Source: Lycium barbarum
Taxonomy: Eukaryota; Streptophyta; Magnoliopsida; Solanales; Solanaceae
Direction of reading: 5' to 3'
Assembly (NCBI RefSeq): GCF_019175385.1
Contig: NC_083342.1
Location: forward strand, 116,126,376 to 116,190,375
DNA length: 64,000 bases
Shown piece after piece: positions 25,086 to 37,112 of the stretch. The notes beneath the pieces are model-generated. The model did not search any database. It had not been told where the DNA came from and worked only from the letters and a program-made list of their open reading frames with translations. Numbering within the stretch: the stretch's first letter is position 1; every line of letters starts with the position of its first letter. The position numbers were made by a program, and so were the translations under genes.

Positions 25086-25090
25086 TTCTG

Positions 25091-25514
25091 TGTTGGGATC
25101 GAAATAACAGGGCGTCATGCGAAAGCTTACAATTGCAAACATTGAACGGCGATAAATCAAGAACAAATAAAATATACTAAAAAGACATAATATTATAATA
25201 TGATTTATTCAAGTGACCTACATATTGAAAAACTAATATAAAGAAGCATAAACTCTATTGGGAGAATCATCTCCTTCCAAACAAGACTCTTTAATGACTA
25301 CATTGTGAATGTATTGTGTTGTGTTATATGAGAAAGATTCTTCAATTTATAGAGGTCCAAAACCTGTTTCTCCAAGAAAAGGACTAGTCAAATATGGAAG
25401 AGAATTACATTTTCCTTTCAAGAAAAGTAAAACGATTATGGTTATACTTTGTTTTTCCTTCCAGAGAAAAGTAAAACTCAAATATGATAAGAAAATCAAG
25501 GCAAAACCCTAACA
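25091..25514 (-). repeat. 3' LTR of the short element, 424 bp
   Basis: On the plus strand it begins TGTTGGGATCGAAATAACAG and ends AAAACCCTAACA. It matches the partner LTR over its whole length except for the latter's internal duplication and scattered point differences. Confidence 0.85.
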
Positions 25515-25604
25515 AATCTCCCTTTTGGCCTGGATTTTCCTGACAAAACTTGATCCGTCTTCTTCACATAATCTTTATCGCTACTGCTTGCTATGGTTAA
25601 AAGT

Positions 25605-25815
25605 AGGCATGGGTTAAAAATTTGAGCCTTGTGCATTAAAAGTGAGCACAGGTTGAAAGTGAAGCCCATGCGTTAAAAGTAAACATGAGTTGAAATTGGC
25701 CCAAGCGTTTAAAGTAAGTAGGGGTTGAAAATTTGAGCTCATACGTTAAAAGTAAGCATGAGTTGAAAATTGGAGCTCATGCGTTAAAGTAAGCATGAGT
25801 TAAAATTTGTTTTAG
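25605..25815 (+). repeat. Degenerate minisatellite in the element interior
   Basis: About five imperfect units built on GCGTTAAAAGTAAGCATGAG followed by TTGAAAATTTGAGCTCAT, spacing roughly 35-50 bp. It lies in the leader of the short retroelement and is non-coding. Confidence 0.75.
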
Positions 25816-25942
25816 TTTTAAAAAATATGCAGCAACAGGATTGTTGAAAATATGATTGAAAATTTCTCCACATGTAGTACTCTAGATATCATTTTTTGAT
25901 AAAAATCTTCATTATCGTCAAATTGGTTGCTCTTGATTTGAA

Positions 25943-25969
25943 CCCCCCCCCCCCCCCCCCCCCCTCCCC
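25943..25969 (+). repeat. Poly(C) run: 22 C, T, 4 C
   Basis: A homopolymer of 22 cytosines interrupted once. On the sense (minus) strand of the element it is a G run about 30-60 nt downstream of the primer-binding site. Its length is likely to vary between reads. Confidence 0.9.
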
Positions 25970-26016
25970 TTGCACTTGTCTTCAACCTTGTTAAACCATT
26001 GGCTCTGATACCACTT

Positions 26017-26554
26017 TGTTGGGATCAAAATAACAGGGCGTCATGCGAAAGCTAATGATTTACAAGCCTTAAACACGATAAATCAGATGACAAAGAAAAT
26101 ATACTAAAAAGACATAATATTCTAATAGGGTTTGGTCAATTGACCTATATATGAAAAACTTATATAAAAAAAAAATCATAAAACCTATTGAGAGAATTAT
26201 CTCTTTTTTTTTTTTTTACTAAAAAGACATAATATTATAATATGATTTGGTCAAGTGACCTACATATTGAAAAACTAATATAAAGAAGCATAAACTCTAT
26301 TGGGAGAATAATCTTCCCCTAAACAAGACTCTTTAATGACTACATTGTGAATGTTATTGTGTTGTGTTATATGAAAAGGATTCTTCAATTTATATAGATG
26401 CAAAACCTTTTTCTCCAAGAAAAGGACTAGCCAAATATGGAAGAGAATTACATTTTCCTTTCAAGAAAAGTAAACGATTATGGTTATACTTTGTCTTTCC
26501 TTCCAGAGAAAATTAAAACTCAAATATGATAAGAAATCAGGGCAAAACCTTACA
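26017..26554 (-). repeat. 5' LTR of the short element, 538 bp, with an internal duplication
   Basis: On the plus strand it begins TGTTGGGATCAAAATAACAG and ends GCAAAACCTTACA. It is 114 bp longer than its partner because the block starting ACTAAAAAGACATAATATT occurs twice (about 26103 and 26218), the two copies separated by a T run (about 26204-26217). Confidence 0.82.
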
Positions 26555-26559
26555 TTCTG

Positions 26560-27125
26560 AAGGGTATAAAAGTTGATCAACACTTGAAGGATATTTTCGT
26601 CGTTCAACATTTAGTGAAAATTATTCGTGATTTTAATATGTAGATAGATGAGCATAGTTTAATGACCTTATTGTCCAAAAAAAATTCAAAAGTTACTTTA
26701 GTGGGACTTTAGTACAAATTCAATGATCATTTGAGCAATTGACTCCTTTCTTTTTTAACTTTCGTTTCTTACTTGATTCCTAATACTGGAATATACTGCT
26801 TCATGACGTTTGAGGTAACTCCTTTCCTTTTTTGTTTTCTCTTATGAGTTACAATTTAAGTGGCGTTTGGCCATAGAAATAAAAAACAAATTCACTTTTT
26901 CTGAAATTTTTGAAGTTGGAGTTGGAGTTGGTGCCATAGTATTTGAAAATAATATTTTGTTGTTGAATTGTACTTTTTCAACAAGGTTTGGTGATGAAAA
27001 AAGTGAAAAACAAATTTTGGCTGTTTTTCAACAAGGTTTCGAATTTCATTAAGTTCCGTTCGTATACAAATTAGATAGTAAGTGGTGTAAATGGTCTAAT
27101 CGTGATATTATTGTCGTGATTGTAG
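26560..27125. other. Spacer with a small dispersed repeat, no gene seen
   Basis: AT-rich. From 26860 to 27050 the text GTGGCGTTTGGCCATAG then GAAGTTGGAGTTGGAGTTGG resembles a common Solanaceae short repeat; its open frame (26867-27052) is probably not a gene. Confidence 0.4.
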
Positions 27126-28541
27126 ACATATGGACTCAAGGATTAGACGTTGGGTGATTAGGTAGATTGTCAGGTATGTAAAGCTATCCCTTCTTTCTTT
27201 TTGGCATGATCTATATGAAACAAACAGACAACGAACATATAAACTCCAAAGGAGCTTCTATTCTTAGAGATACTAGAATGGCTAATGTTCTTGATTTCCA
27301 GAAGCTATTTCATTATGTCCTGATACGTGTCTATGATTCCTGAAGTCTTATTTTGATATAATCCATAGTGACATTCGAGGGTGCCCCCAGGTTATTCAAG
27401 GAGTTCAGAAATAACTTTATGAGTCTCACTTGCATTATGACTCCAATGAATTCTAGTTCTCAGTGGTACTTGACGTGACTGTTGTCTTGATTCTCAAGTG
27501 TTAGTTCATTCTAATTATTCTATTGAGTCTCAGATGATGATTTAGTTTGCATATGGTTGCTCATGATATTCTAATCGTGCATAGTGTTATTACATCATTT
27601 CACCGAGTCCTGGGCCGGGTATGTATTCGTGCACAGTTTCATTGCATTGTTCACCGAGTCCCTCACTAGAGGGCCGGGTACGGTATATATATATATGATT
27701 GTTTCACCGAGACCTTCACTAGAGGGTCGGGTACGGTATATATATATGATTGTTTCACCAAGACCTTCACTAGAGGGTTGGGTACGGTATATATATATAT
27801 GATTATTTCACCGAGACCTTCACTAGAGGGGCGGGTACGGTATATATGTATATGACGTCATTTACCGAGTCCTAGAATGGGCCGGGTATGGTATATGATA
27901 TAGATATGCATGATTCTCATCTCGTAAGGCACATGTGCATTGGTATCTTTGATTATCATACTTGCCTTTTGTTATCTTTTATTCAGCCATGATCTTCTTT
28001 ATTGTATTTCATGCTTTATATACTCAGTACATTTTTCGTACTGACCCCCTTTCTTCGGGGGTTGCGTTTCATGCCCGCAGGTACAGACACTCAGTTTGGT
28101 GATCCTCCAGCCTAGGACTTCTGCTCAGCTGTTTGGAGAGCTCTATTGTTCCGAAGCCTAAGTCATTTTGGTACAGATCCTTTGATATAGACTTATGCAT
28201 ATCGGCGGGGCCCTGTCCCGTCATATTTCATTATTATACTCTTAGAGGTCTGTAGACATGTGTGGGTTGTATATAGGTTTTGGTCAGCTATATCGATATG
28301 GTTTGTTTTGAGTATTTCCGCATATAGTGGCAGCCTTGTCGACTTGCATAATATGTTATGTTTTGGTTAGATGTGACTCCTCAGGAGACAGGTTTATTAT
28401 GATATATGACGTTATGAGTCTATAGCTTGCTTTTACAAGTTTCCATACTGTCCTTAGTTTCAGTCTGATTATATCTAACAGGTTCGTATACGAGTGTCCA
28501 GCTCGGGCACTAGTCGTGGCTCATCGGGTTGGGTTGTGACA
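27126..28541 (+). mobile_element. LTR remnant (Gypsy-type), left end not resolved
   Basis: The right end GGGTTGGGTTGTGACA at 28541 looks like an LTR terminus, and GGGGGTTGCGTTTCATGCCCGCAGGTACAG (split here as GGGGGTTGCGTTTCATG and CCCGCAGGTACAG, about 28058-28085) with the tandem array at 27600-27890 is typical, from memory, of long Gypsy LTRs in Solanaceae. No matching TSD or TG start was found on the left, so the boundary near 27126 is approximate. It abuts Copia coding sequence directly at 28542, so it either inserted into that element or truncated it. Confidence 0.6.
27600..27893 (+). repeat. 53-bp minisatellite, about 5 units
   Basis: CACCGAGACCTTCACTAGAG, then GGCCGGGTACGGTATATATA, recurs from about 27650, 27704, 27756, 27809 and 27862, with (TA)n of varying length. 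A partial first unit lies near 27600. It is part of the LTR remnant. Confidence 0.88.
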
Positions 28542-31500
28542 AGCAGCAGCCTGGGATCCTTGGCCGGCGTCCTCAGCGGGCGTTTGTGGCAAACCCGAAT
28601 GGTCAGTCCGCTTTCTACTCTCCTACAAACATCGAAGCGGCAATGTATACTATGTCTCTCAATCCACCCGATCCGTCATGGTACATGGACACCGGAGCTA
28701 CTTCTCATATGACATCCTCCAATGGTAATTTCTCGTCTTAGTTTGATGTGAGCAATCATAATAGTGGTATTATTGTCGGTAATGGTCACTCTATTCCAAT
28801 TCGTGGTTATGGTCATACTTGTTTGCCTTCCCCTAGTCCTCCCTTATCCCTAAATAATGTTCTTCATGCTTCCAAAATTATCAAAAATCTCATTTCAGTT
28901 AGAAAATTCACTACTGATAATAATGTGACTGTTGAGTTTGATCCTTTTGGGTTTTCTGTGAAGGATTTTCAGACGGGGATGCCAATAATGAGGTGTGATA
29001 GCCAGGGTGATCTTTATCCTCTTACCACTTCTATCAACAATCAAGCTCTCCACTCAACTTTTGCAGCCCTCTCTCCTAAACTTTGGCATGATCTATTGGG
29101 TCATCCGGGTGCTCCTATCTTAGATGCTCTTAGGCTCAATAAAAGCATTGATTGTAATCGGGGTTCTAGTTCTAATATTTGTCAATCCTGTGTTTTCGGA
29201 AAACATATTAAGTTGCCATTTGGTTCTTCAAATTCAAGCACTTCTATGCCTTTTGATATTATTCATAGTGATATTTGGACATCACCTATTTTGAGTTCTA
29301 TGGGACATCGATATTATGTTTTATTATTGGATGATTATTCTAATTATTTGTGGACTTTTCCGTTGGCTAGAAAATTGGATGTGTTTGAGAAATTCTTAAT
29401 TTTTAAAGCCCACATACTCACCCAATTTGAACGTAATATCAAAAATGTGCAATGTGACAATAGGAGGGAGTTTGACAATGGTCTGTTTTGGGATTTTTGT
29501 AAAACTAATGGCATGTCCTTCCGTCTTTCTTGCCCTCATACTTCGTCTCAAAATGGTAAAGCCGAATGGAAAATTCGGACTATAAATAATATCACTCGTA
29601 CTCTTCTTGCTCATGCATCCCTTCCTCCCTCTTATTGGCATCATCCTTTACAAATGGCTACATATCTTCTTAATATTCTTCCGAGCAAGCTTTTGGGAAA
29701 TCTATCTCCTCTACAAATTCTATACCAAAGGGTTCCCTCATATTCTCGCATTCGGGTATTTGGTTGCTTATGTTATCCCTTAATTTCGTCCACTACCATC
29801 AATAAATTGCAACCCCGGGCTACTCCATGTGTATTTTTGGGTTATCCTTCGAATCATCGTGGCTACAAATGTTATGATTTATCTTCCAATAAAATCATTA
29901 TTTGTCGTCATGTGGTATTTGATGAGCATGTTTTCCCATTTGCAAAGTTGCATACCCCTTCTTCTAATGCTTATGATTTTTTGTGTGATAACATTTCTCC
30001 TTATACTCTTCATCACATCCAAAATCAATCCAATGCCTTGGACGGTCACCAGTCCGCCCAACAGCCTGAACAAATGGCCCAAACTCAACTTGGTGGCCAA
30101 GATCCCACCAACTCGCCTCCTCCTTTGAGCCCAGATTCCACCATTTCTCCTTCCTCAACAAGCCAAACCAGCTCCCCTATCTCTCTAAGCCCAAATCCTA
30201 CTTCTCTACATGCATCCGTGACCCAACAGCCAACATCTACTTCATCCCACACAATTCGGCCGTCCATGGTAACCCGAAGTCAAATGGGCATTTTTAAGCC
30301 AAATAAAAAATATGCTCTGCAGGCTTCGGTTACTCGTTCTCCCTTGCCCCGTAACCCGGTCGAGGCCCTTCGTGACCCGAATTGGAAAATGTCCATGGAT
30401 GATGAATATGATGCTCTCATTAAAAACAAGACGTGGGAGTTGGTACCCCGTCTACCTGATGTGAATGTTATTCGTTCTATGTGGATTTTTGCTCATAAAG
30501 AAAAATCTAATGGTGTTTTTGAGAGGCATAAATCCCGTCTTGTAGGTGATGGAAAAACTCAGCAGATTGGCATTGATTGTGGCGAAACGTTTAGCCCGGT
30601 GGTGAAACCGGCTACGATTCGTACGGTTCTTTCTCTCTCTCTTTCAAAAGCATGGCCAATTCATCAGTTGGATGTGAAAAATACTTTTATTCATGGTGAG
30701 CTACAAGAAACAGTGTATATGCATCAACCGTTGGGTTATCGGGATCGTAACCATCCAGATTATATATGTCTTTTGCGAAAGTGATTATATGGTCTTAAGC
30801 AGGCACCCCGTGCATGGTATAAGCGGTTTGCTGACTATGTCATTTCTCTTGGTTTCTCAAATAGCAAATGTGATAACTCATTGTTTATTTATCGCAAGGG
30901 GACTGACATGGCTTATATCTTGTTGTATGTTGATGATATAATCATGACTGCTTCTTCTAATGCTCTCTGTGTGTCTATAATGGGTCTTCTTAGCTCGGAA
31001 TTTGCTATGAAAGATCTTGGTCCTTTGAATTATTTTCTTGGCATTTCCGTGTCCCGACATAAGGGTGGTATGTTTCTTTCACAGCGCAAGTATGCCGAAC
31101 AAATAATTGAGCGGGCCGGAATGGCCTCATACAAGTCATCTCCTACTCCTGTTGACACAAAGGAAAAGGTTAGTGCTACTTCTAGTGCTACCTATGAGGA
31201 TCCCACTCTTTATAGGAGTCTTGCCGGGCCTCTACAGTATCTTACATTCACCCGACCAGATATTTCTTATGCTGTTCAACAAGTGTGCTTACATATGCAT
31301 GATCCGAGAGTTGACCATATGCAAGCTCTAAAGCGCATTATCCGGTACCTTCAAGGTACGCTTGATCATGGCCTCCATCTCTATTCATCTTTGATATCAT
31401 CTCTTGTATCTTATACTGATGCTGATTGGGGTGGTTGCCCGAATACAAGACGTTCTACCTCTGGTTATTGTGTATTTTTTGGTGATAATTTGATGTCTTG

Positions 31501-31864
31501 GTCTTCCAAAAGACAACCTACTCTTTCTTGGTCGAGTGCTGAGGCCGAGTATCGCGGTGTAGCAAATGTAGTATCTGAATCCTGTTGGTTACGAAATTTG
31601 CTATTGGAGCTACATTGTCCGATTCAAAAGGCTACAATTGTTTGTTGTGACAATGTTAGTGCAATTTATTTATCGGGTAATCCGGTGCAACATCAACGTA
31701 CCAAGCATATTGAGATGGATATTCACTTTGTACGGGAAAAGGTTGCCCGTGGACAGGTTCGAGTTCTTCATGTTCCATCACGATATCAAATCGCGGATAT
31801 GTTTACTAAGGGTCTTCCGCGTGTTCTATTTGAAGATTTTCAGGACAGTCTCAGTGTCCGTTAA
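28542..31864 (+). pseudogene. Copia polyprotein (protease, integrase, RT, RNase H), 5'-truncated with two nonsense codons
   Basis: One continuous frame, missing gag. Domains in order: protease-type WYMDTGATSHMTS; GAG-pre-integrase LWHDLLGHPGAPILDALR; integrase zinc motif ending CQSCVFGKHIKLPF; integrase core DIWTSPILSSMGHRYYVLLL with the later SQNGKAEWKIRTINN; reverse transcriptase HQLDVKNTFIHGELQETVYM, LYGLKQAPRAWYKRF, LLYVDDIIMTA (catalytic YVDD); RNase H GYTDADWGG-like YTDADWGGCPNTRRSTSGYC, WSSAEAEYRGVANV and the terminal ADMFTKGLP. Stops: TAG at 28739-28741 and TGA at 30782-30784, both in frame with no indel. The order IN-RT-RH defines Copia; I lean to the Ale/Retrofit lineage. Confidence 0.88.
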
Positions 31865-31878
31865 CTTCCCGCTTCAAC

Positions 31879-32081
31879 TGTGGGGGTGTGTTAAGCTATA
31901 TATGTAAATATATATTCTGTTATTGTTTTTAGTATTGTATATATTTAATTACCTATTTAGTAGCCCTAGATTAAGCCTAATTATAGGCAATGCCTGCTGT
32001 ATATATTCTAGGTCTTGAATGGAAAACATTGAGGAAAATATTCTATTAGTTGTGACTTGTAATTGTTATTTAACTTATTCA
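31879..32081 (+). repeat. Copia polypurine tract and 3' LTR
   Basis: TGTGGGGGTG (about 31879-31888) precedes TGTTAAGCTATATATG, a standard PPT-LTR junction 14 bp after the pol stop. The right end is uncertain; TTAACTTATTCA ending at 32081 is the most likely terminus. The 5' LTR is absent from the window. Confidence 0.62.
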
Positions 32082-33300
32082 TACGCTTGATCTTCTTTTT
32101 TCCAGGGAATATCAAGATGAAACACGATCTAGATTTTATCCACGTGTAGAATCACTTCTTATATTAGCTGGGCCGCCATGAACAATCTGATAGTTTTTGT
32201 CTTTCTAGCAGGCTCAACAATGTAATAGTATAACTTTGTTCCACAAATAAATGTAAATAATATGAAGCATATTATGGTAATAATTAACTTGATGGTACTG
32301 CTTTCTTTTAAAACAGATAGGAAATTACTTTCTCGAAAGTCAGATCTCTTTTGTATACTAATATTATGAAAATGCACTTGCTCAGCACGATCACAGGTCA
32401 TCTAGTTTATATAATAAAAGATTAGGGACTCCTTTTTTTTTTTTTTTTTTTTGTGAATAGAGTGCAGAAAATTCTAAAAAATACTATAAGAAATATGGCT
32501 AGAAATTTTAGAGAAAAGATAATAGGTTTTCTGATCATTAAGGCATGCCACATCACCGGTTTGAGCTATCCATAATACTAATAAAAATAATACCTAAGTT
32601 ATCTTCCCTTATGAGTTATGGCTGATATGGCAATTGGCAAACAACCGAGGAACTGTTAGATAAATAAAAATATTACATTCGTGCTGCTTGGTTCCTTCTT
32701 AGCTAGTAAATTTGCTCCTTCATTCTGGTTCCCAAAAGAATCATTGGTTTTATATTCAGCAATATTGTAAAAATTATCCTTTTCTTTTTCACTTTTATTT
32801 TCTGGTTAGATCCTCTAGTTTTATTTGATGCGGGATACCTTTGTGCTGTTTGAAGGACATCCAAATCCCAATTCACAAACCTTTTTTCCAGAAAAGCATA
32901 CATAGAAGTATGTTAAGTTAAGCCCTGCGTGTCAATTCTAATAAAAAGAAACACGAAAACGATATTGTATGATTGATTACACGCAAAGTGATTCTTTTAT
33001 GTTTTCATTCTCATACTTCGCTGTAATATTTCATTTTCAAAAAGTTTTTTATCAGCACAAAAGGTACACGCAAGTGAACTTAATTTTATCAAGATTAATA
33101 GTTGAATTAGTCGATTATTATAATTATCATCCTTGTCTTAGCTATATTCTGGACAACATTGCATTCCCTCAGTTAAAGGAAAAGAAATAACTACATATTC
33201 TTAGGATTGGCAGTTGTATAGAAAAAAGTTATTTCTCATAATTTTGCCATCAACATTGAAACTGTAAGTAAAATAACCTCTTGCCCCTCTCACTAGTATA
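32082..33300. other. Intergenic, no gene seen
   Basis: AT-rich with a T run at 32432-32452. A minus-strand frame (32159-32401) has one hydrophobic segment (LIITIICFILFTFICG) but no known motif or gene context, so I do not call it. Confidence 0.4.
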
Positions 33301-33309
33301 AATTGAGAC

Positions 33310-33420
33310 ACGAAGGGGTTGATAAGATGGTAAGTACCCTCCACCTCCAACCTGAAGGTTTTGGGTTCGAGTCACCAAGGGAACAAAAATGGGGGGAAAA
33401 GGAAAACTAGTATAAGTTGA
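33310..33420 (+). mobile_element. Possible SINE fragment (tRNA-like B box)
   Basis: GGGTTCGAGTCACC at about 33362 matches a Pol III B box (GGTTCGANTCC), and GATAAGATGGTAAG about 35 bp upstream could be a decayed A box. Neither TSD nor a clear A/T tail was fixed. Confidence 0.35.
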
Positions 33421-33504
33421 TTGTCTGCTAAGCGAAAGAAAAAAGTTAAAAAGAGATTAGCTTCTAAATTAATAAACATTTTTCCTTCATACCAATATAT
33501 ACTA

Positions 33505-33600
33505 GAAGAAATTGCACGACTAACCCTTCAAATGGGCTGGTCTTTATTTTTTGTCCTCCAAATGGGCTGGTTTTAAATTTTTGTCCTTTATGGGCATACG
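33505..33600 (+). mobile_element. Mutator-type MITE end, unpaired
   Basis: GAAGAAATTGCACGACTAAC, then two runs of CAAATGGGCTGG and TTTTTGTCC, is the left-terminal text of a foldback family whose right-terminal text appears at about 55620-55707. No partner arm was found nearby, so it is likely truncated. Confidence 0.5.
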
Positions 33601-33889
33601 TTCTTAATTAAATCATGACGGACATAACTTGTCAGATATTATGATGTAAAAATATAAACTTATGATTCGTGAAAAAATTATTTGTTATAAGGGGGAAAAT
33701 TAAATACCAGCACAAAATCATAAGAACATAAGTGCCAATGAGCCAATATACTACTATTCCTTGGAACAAAGCCCATGATGACGATTCCAGTGAGAAGGCC
33801 TGGTAGCCCAGTTTGAGCAATGAAAGTGTCGGCTTAAGGCCTGCCCATTCATTAACAGACCCAATATACCGACAGTACCAATTTCACAA

Positions 33890-34619
33890 GGATTTGGGTA
33901 ATTTGCAGGAATGTCCTTATTTTGGGATGGTCTTTAATTTTTCTCCATTAAATTAGTGGTCCTTAATTTTTGTCCTTTGTCAGAACCCTTTAATTTCGGG
34001 TTCGAACCACCGCTCAGTCAAACATTAAAAAAAATCGCAAGGTAGAATTTGGATTCGCAAGGCAGAGATTAGTATGTAAAACTCTGCTTGAGGCAGAATT
34101 TTGCTACCTTCAGGCAGAGTTTGAAAATTTACCTTAAGGTAGAGTTTGCCTCAAAACTCTACCTGATCAGGCAAAATTTGCCTCAAAACTCTACCTAATC
34201 AGGCAGAGCTTGAGTCAAACTCTGCCTGATCAGGTACAGTTTTGAGGCAAACTCTACCTTAAGGTAAAGTTTTGCCTTCAGGCATGCCAAAACTCCGCCT
34301 TTGCCTTATACCCGAATGCAAAACTTTACCTTCAGGCATAGTTTTGCATGTGAGGTAGAGTTTTGTAAACTTTACCTGCAGGGCAAAATTCTACATGTAG
34401 GTAGAGTTTTGCATTCAAAATTCTGCATGAGGTAGAGTTTTGCACGTTGCGAAATTTCTTCTTCTTCTTCTTCTTCTTTTTTATTTTTATTTTTTATTGA
34501 GCTGGGGTTCAAACCCAGAATCTTGAGATATTAGGCAAAGTACAAAAATTAAAGACTACCACTTTGAGGGGAAAAAATTAAAGACCGGTGCTTTTGAAGG
34601 GAAATCCGCACAAAAAATG
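33890..34619. mobile_element. Mutator-type foldback MITE, 730 bp, with 9-bp TSD
   Basis: Flanked by ATTTCACAA at 33881-33889 and 34620-34628. Diverged arms carry GGTCTTTAATTTTTCTCC (left) and the complement of GGGGAAAAAATTAAAGACC (right). The centre (34060-34440) is packed with short alternating inverted motifs AGGCAGAGTTTTG and CAAAACTCTACCTGA. A (CTT)n run and a B-box-like GGGGTTCAAACCC lie at 34446-34515. Confidence 0.72.
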
Positions 34620-34628
34620 ATTTCACAA

Positions 34629-37112
34629 ATCAATCTATTTACTGGGCTTTTCTGGTTTAGCTGATTGAGCTTTCAATAGTACTGTTAACGAATTTGGGAT
34701 CCAGATTTGATTTGATAGCCAACCCTTGCAAAAATAATCTTCAATCTAAAAAAAATTTAAATAGTGAAATTGAACTATTTTCTCGTCTAAATAAGCAAGG
34801 GGAAAAAACCTACATATATAAAATAGGACTCATATTTAACAAAGGTAGATTTCCGTTTACCAAATATAGTAGAAGTTTTTTTTTTTTTTTTTTTCAAAAC
34901 ATATACGAATTCACACTTCAAATCTCGCTCAAAGCTTAGAATTTTGCTCACAATTTCGTGTATAAAAATTGTATATAATCAGTATGAAATATGTATGTAA
35001 CTATATGAAATCTGTATAATATTCATGTTAGATTTCTAGAAAAAAACACGCCTCGAATCTCGCTCTGAGCTTCGTATCTGGTCACAATGTCATGTGTAAA
35101 ATTTGTATGAAATATTTATATAACTGTATAATTTTTCTATAACTTTATGTTGGTTTCTAGAAAGTTAATAAAATTACAACAACATCGTATACAACTTTCA
35201 TACAATATTCATACAAATTTAATACAACAATAGCAACATAAAAAATTAAAGTAGATTTTCATACAACTCAACACACAATTATAATACCACCTTAATACAA
35301 ATTTGATACAATTCGACTGTAACTTCAATCCTCAGTTAACTAAGACTAAATTCAGCTCAAAACTAGCTCAGATCTTACCCAAATAGCCCCAAATTTGAGT
35401 TTTCGAACTCCCCTTGATGTTCCAGTTCCTTTGACATATTATCCACTCGAAATGAAGTTCGTTTGCGGCAAACCGATATTTCAAACTTGAGCTTTGAACT
35501 CCTTTAATGGTTGACATAAGAATTTTTTTTTTTTTCAACTTGGTTCTTCAATTTTCAAATTCTTGGAAAAAATTAAAATGAGAAGTTGAATCACATCGTG
35601 GGTGAAACCACCTCTCGTGGAAAATAATTTATTTGTAAACTTTATGAATCTCTAAATGCTCTGTATAATCTCCAGAATATCTCTTTTTATGAAAATAGCC
35701 AGTATACCCCTATTTATAATAATATGAAACTTATTTGACTATAAATTGAAAAACCTATTTCTATATAAATTTGTCTATAAATCTTAGTTAGATATGAATT
35801 TTAAAAAAAATTACCAATTTTGATTTCTTACAACTTTGAATTATGTTTTTCAACAATCTCCAACACTTTTAAATGCTACAACTTGGCAATACATATGGGT
35901 GTCAGTAGTTATTTAAGATAAAACACTTAATGAGCTAGCCAAAGGTTTTCCTCCTTTGGTATTTAAGACCTCAATTATTGTTTTGAGATGCGCGAATAAC
36001 ATTCTTGGAGGAATGACGTTGGTCATGTTGGAAAATCTCACAGGATCGTAGAAATCGGATGAAGGAAAGGTCGTTGGCGTTGAGGACGCATTGGTTGAAG
36101 AGAAAAGGAAGGTTGCGCATCAGGGCTTTTTTTTTTCCAATCTGCTAAAAATTATAAAATCTTGCTGTGTTTGGTAAATAAAAAAATGCCTATATGTTTA
36201 GTGATATAGGGCCTTATTTACATGAGGGATGATTTTCCCAATAAGAAGCAATTGGTGTTGGCTTAAGTGTGAGCTAAAGTCTATGGGGCACTCAATCATA
36301 TGGACTTAGTACACCTTTGGATCGGATTCACAATAGAAGTGGATTAGATCACAACTGAATTTTCTAGGATTAGTTACATGGTGAGATAACATTTAAGAGG
36401 TATTTACCTACAGTAATTATAATTTAAATTAATTGCCTACTGTACGTATACTATGTATTTAATTACCAACCGTAGTTATGCTATGTATTTCTGAGAATCT
36501 CAGGCTCAGGCTTTGGGACGAATAACAATACCTTTGACAACTAAACCTTGTTTCCAGTTCAATCTCTCTGTTCATATAGAAAAATCTCAATATCATTTCT
36601 CTTCTCCTCCCTCTTTTTCTTCCTCTTAAATTCACTGCTCGCGAACAACTCTCCTATTGGCACTTATTTTGAAGGAACCGCAGCGTTAGTAACGACGTTA
36701 ATTCAAGGTGGTAGGTTGGCTGAGTATCAACGGCGATGACAGAGTCGTCATCTCTGGTCGGAATCCATGGCCAATCGACTGAATTTTATCAAATCTGAGT
36801 GTATTTTTCAGATTTAGGTGTATATTATTTCTTGTCGGATCTGATCAGATTTGAGTGTTTTCTTCATTTATTAGTGTAAATACATTGTATATTTTTGTCT
36901 TTTTGTATGAATTTCTGTATTTCGAAGGAGATTTTTTTGGTATTTTCGCTTGTATTTTTTGAATTGTTTTGTTTGACTACAACCGAATTGAATACAATGC
37001 ATTAGATATAATGTAGAAGTAACTATGAATGAATACAGTGAATTGAATACATCCGAATATTTCTGTATTTTTTTAATTTTTTGTTGTTTGAATATAGTCG
37101 AATTGAATACAA
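34629..37112. other. Intergenic with repeat fragments, no gene seen
   Basis: AT-rich. A stretch at 34960-35330 repeats GTATGAAAT / ATACAA motifs on both strands. The block 35405-35500 is homologous, in reverse, to 40060-40145 inside the Helitron. At 36880-37110 CTGTATTTC-like runs resemble those in the introns of the 56.7-kb gene. The frame 36548-36739 has a hydrophobic start but no domain. Confidence 0.4.

Larger units (their letters stand above)
25091..26554 (-). mobile_element. Short non-autonomous LTR retrotransposon (TRIM/LARD-like, Copia-type signals), 1.46 kb
   Basis: Flanked by TTCTG at 25086-25090 and 26555-26559. Read on the minus strand it has a 5' LTR (26554-26017), a primer-binding site GTGGTATCAGAGCC directly beside it (about 26014-26001; complementary to initiator tRNA-Met as in Copia elements), about 500 bp of non-coding interior, a polypurine tract AAAAGGGAGATT (about 25526-25515) and a 3' LTR (25514-25091). 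It has no gag or pol. It must have been mobilised in trans. Confidence 0.87.

Noticed and set aside
25605..25815. CRISPR-like array
   Set aside because: Units are imperfect, spacers are not unique, and it sits inside a plant retroelement.
27600..27893. Centromeric or satellite array
   Set aside because: Only about five 53-bp units, confined to an LTR remnant.
32159..32401. Minus-strand frame with one hydrophobic segment
   Set aside because: No motif, no splice context, short; hydrophobic text is common in AT-rich DNA.
34500..34520. GGGGTTCAAACCC as part of a tRNA gene
   Set aside because: No cloverleaf, A box or acceptor stem around it; it is at most a SINE or chance B box.
36548..36739. 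Secreted small protein (hydrophobic N terminus)
   Set aside because: No cysteine pattern, no downstream exon, and repeat-like flanks.
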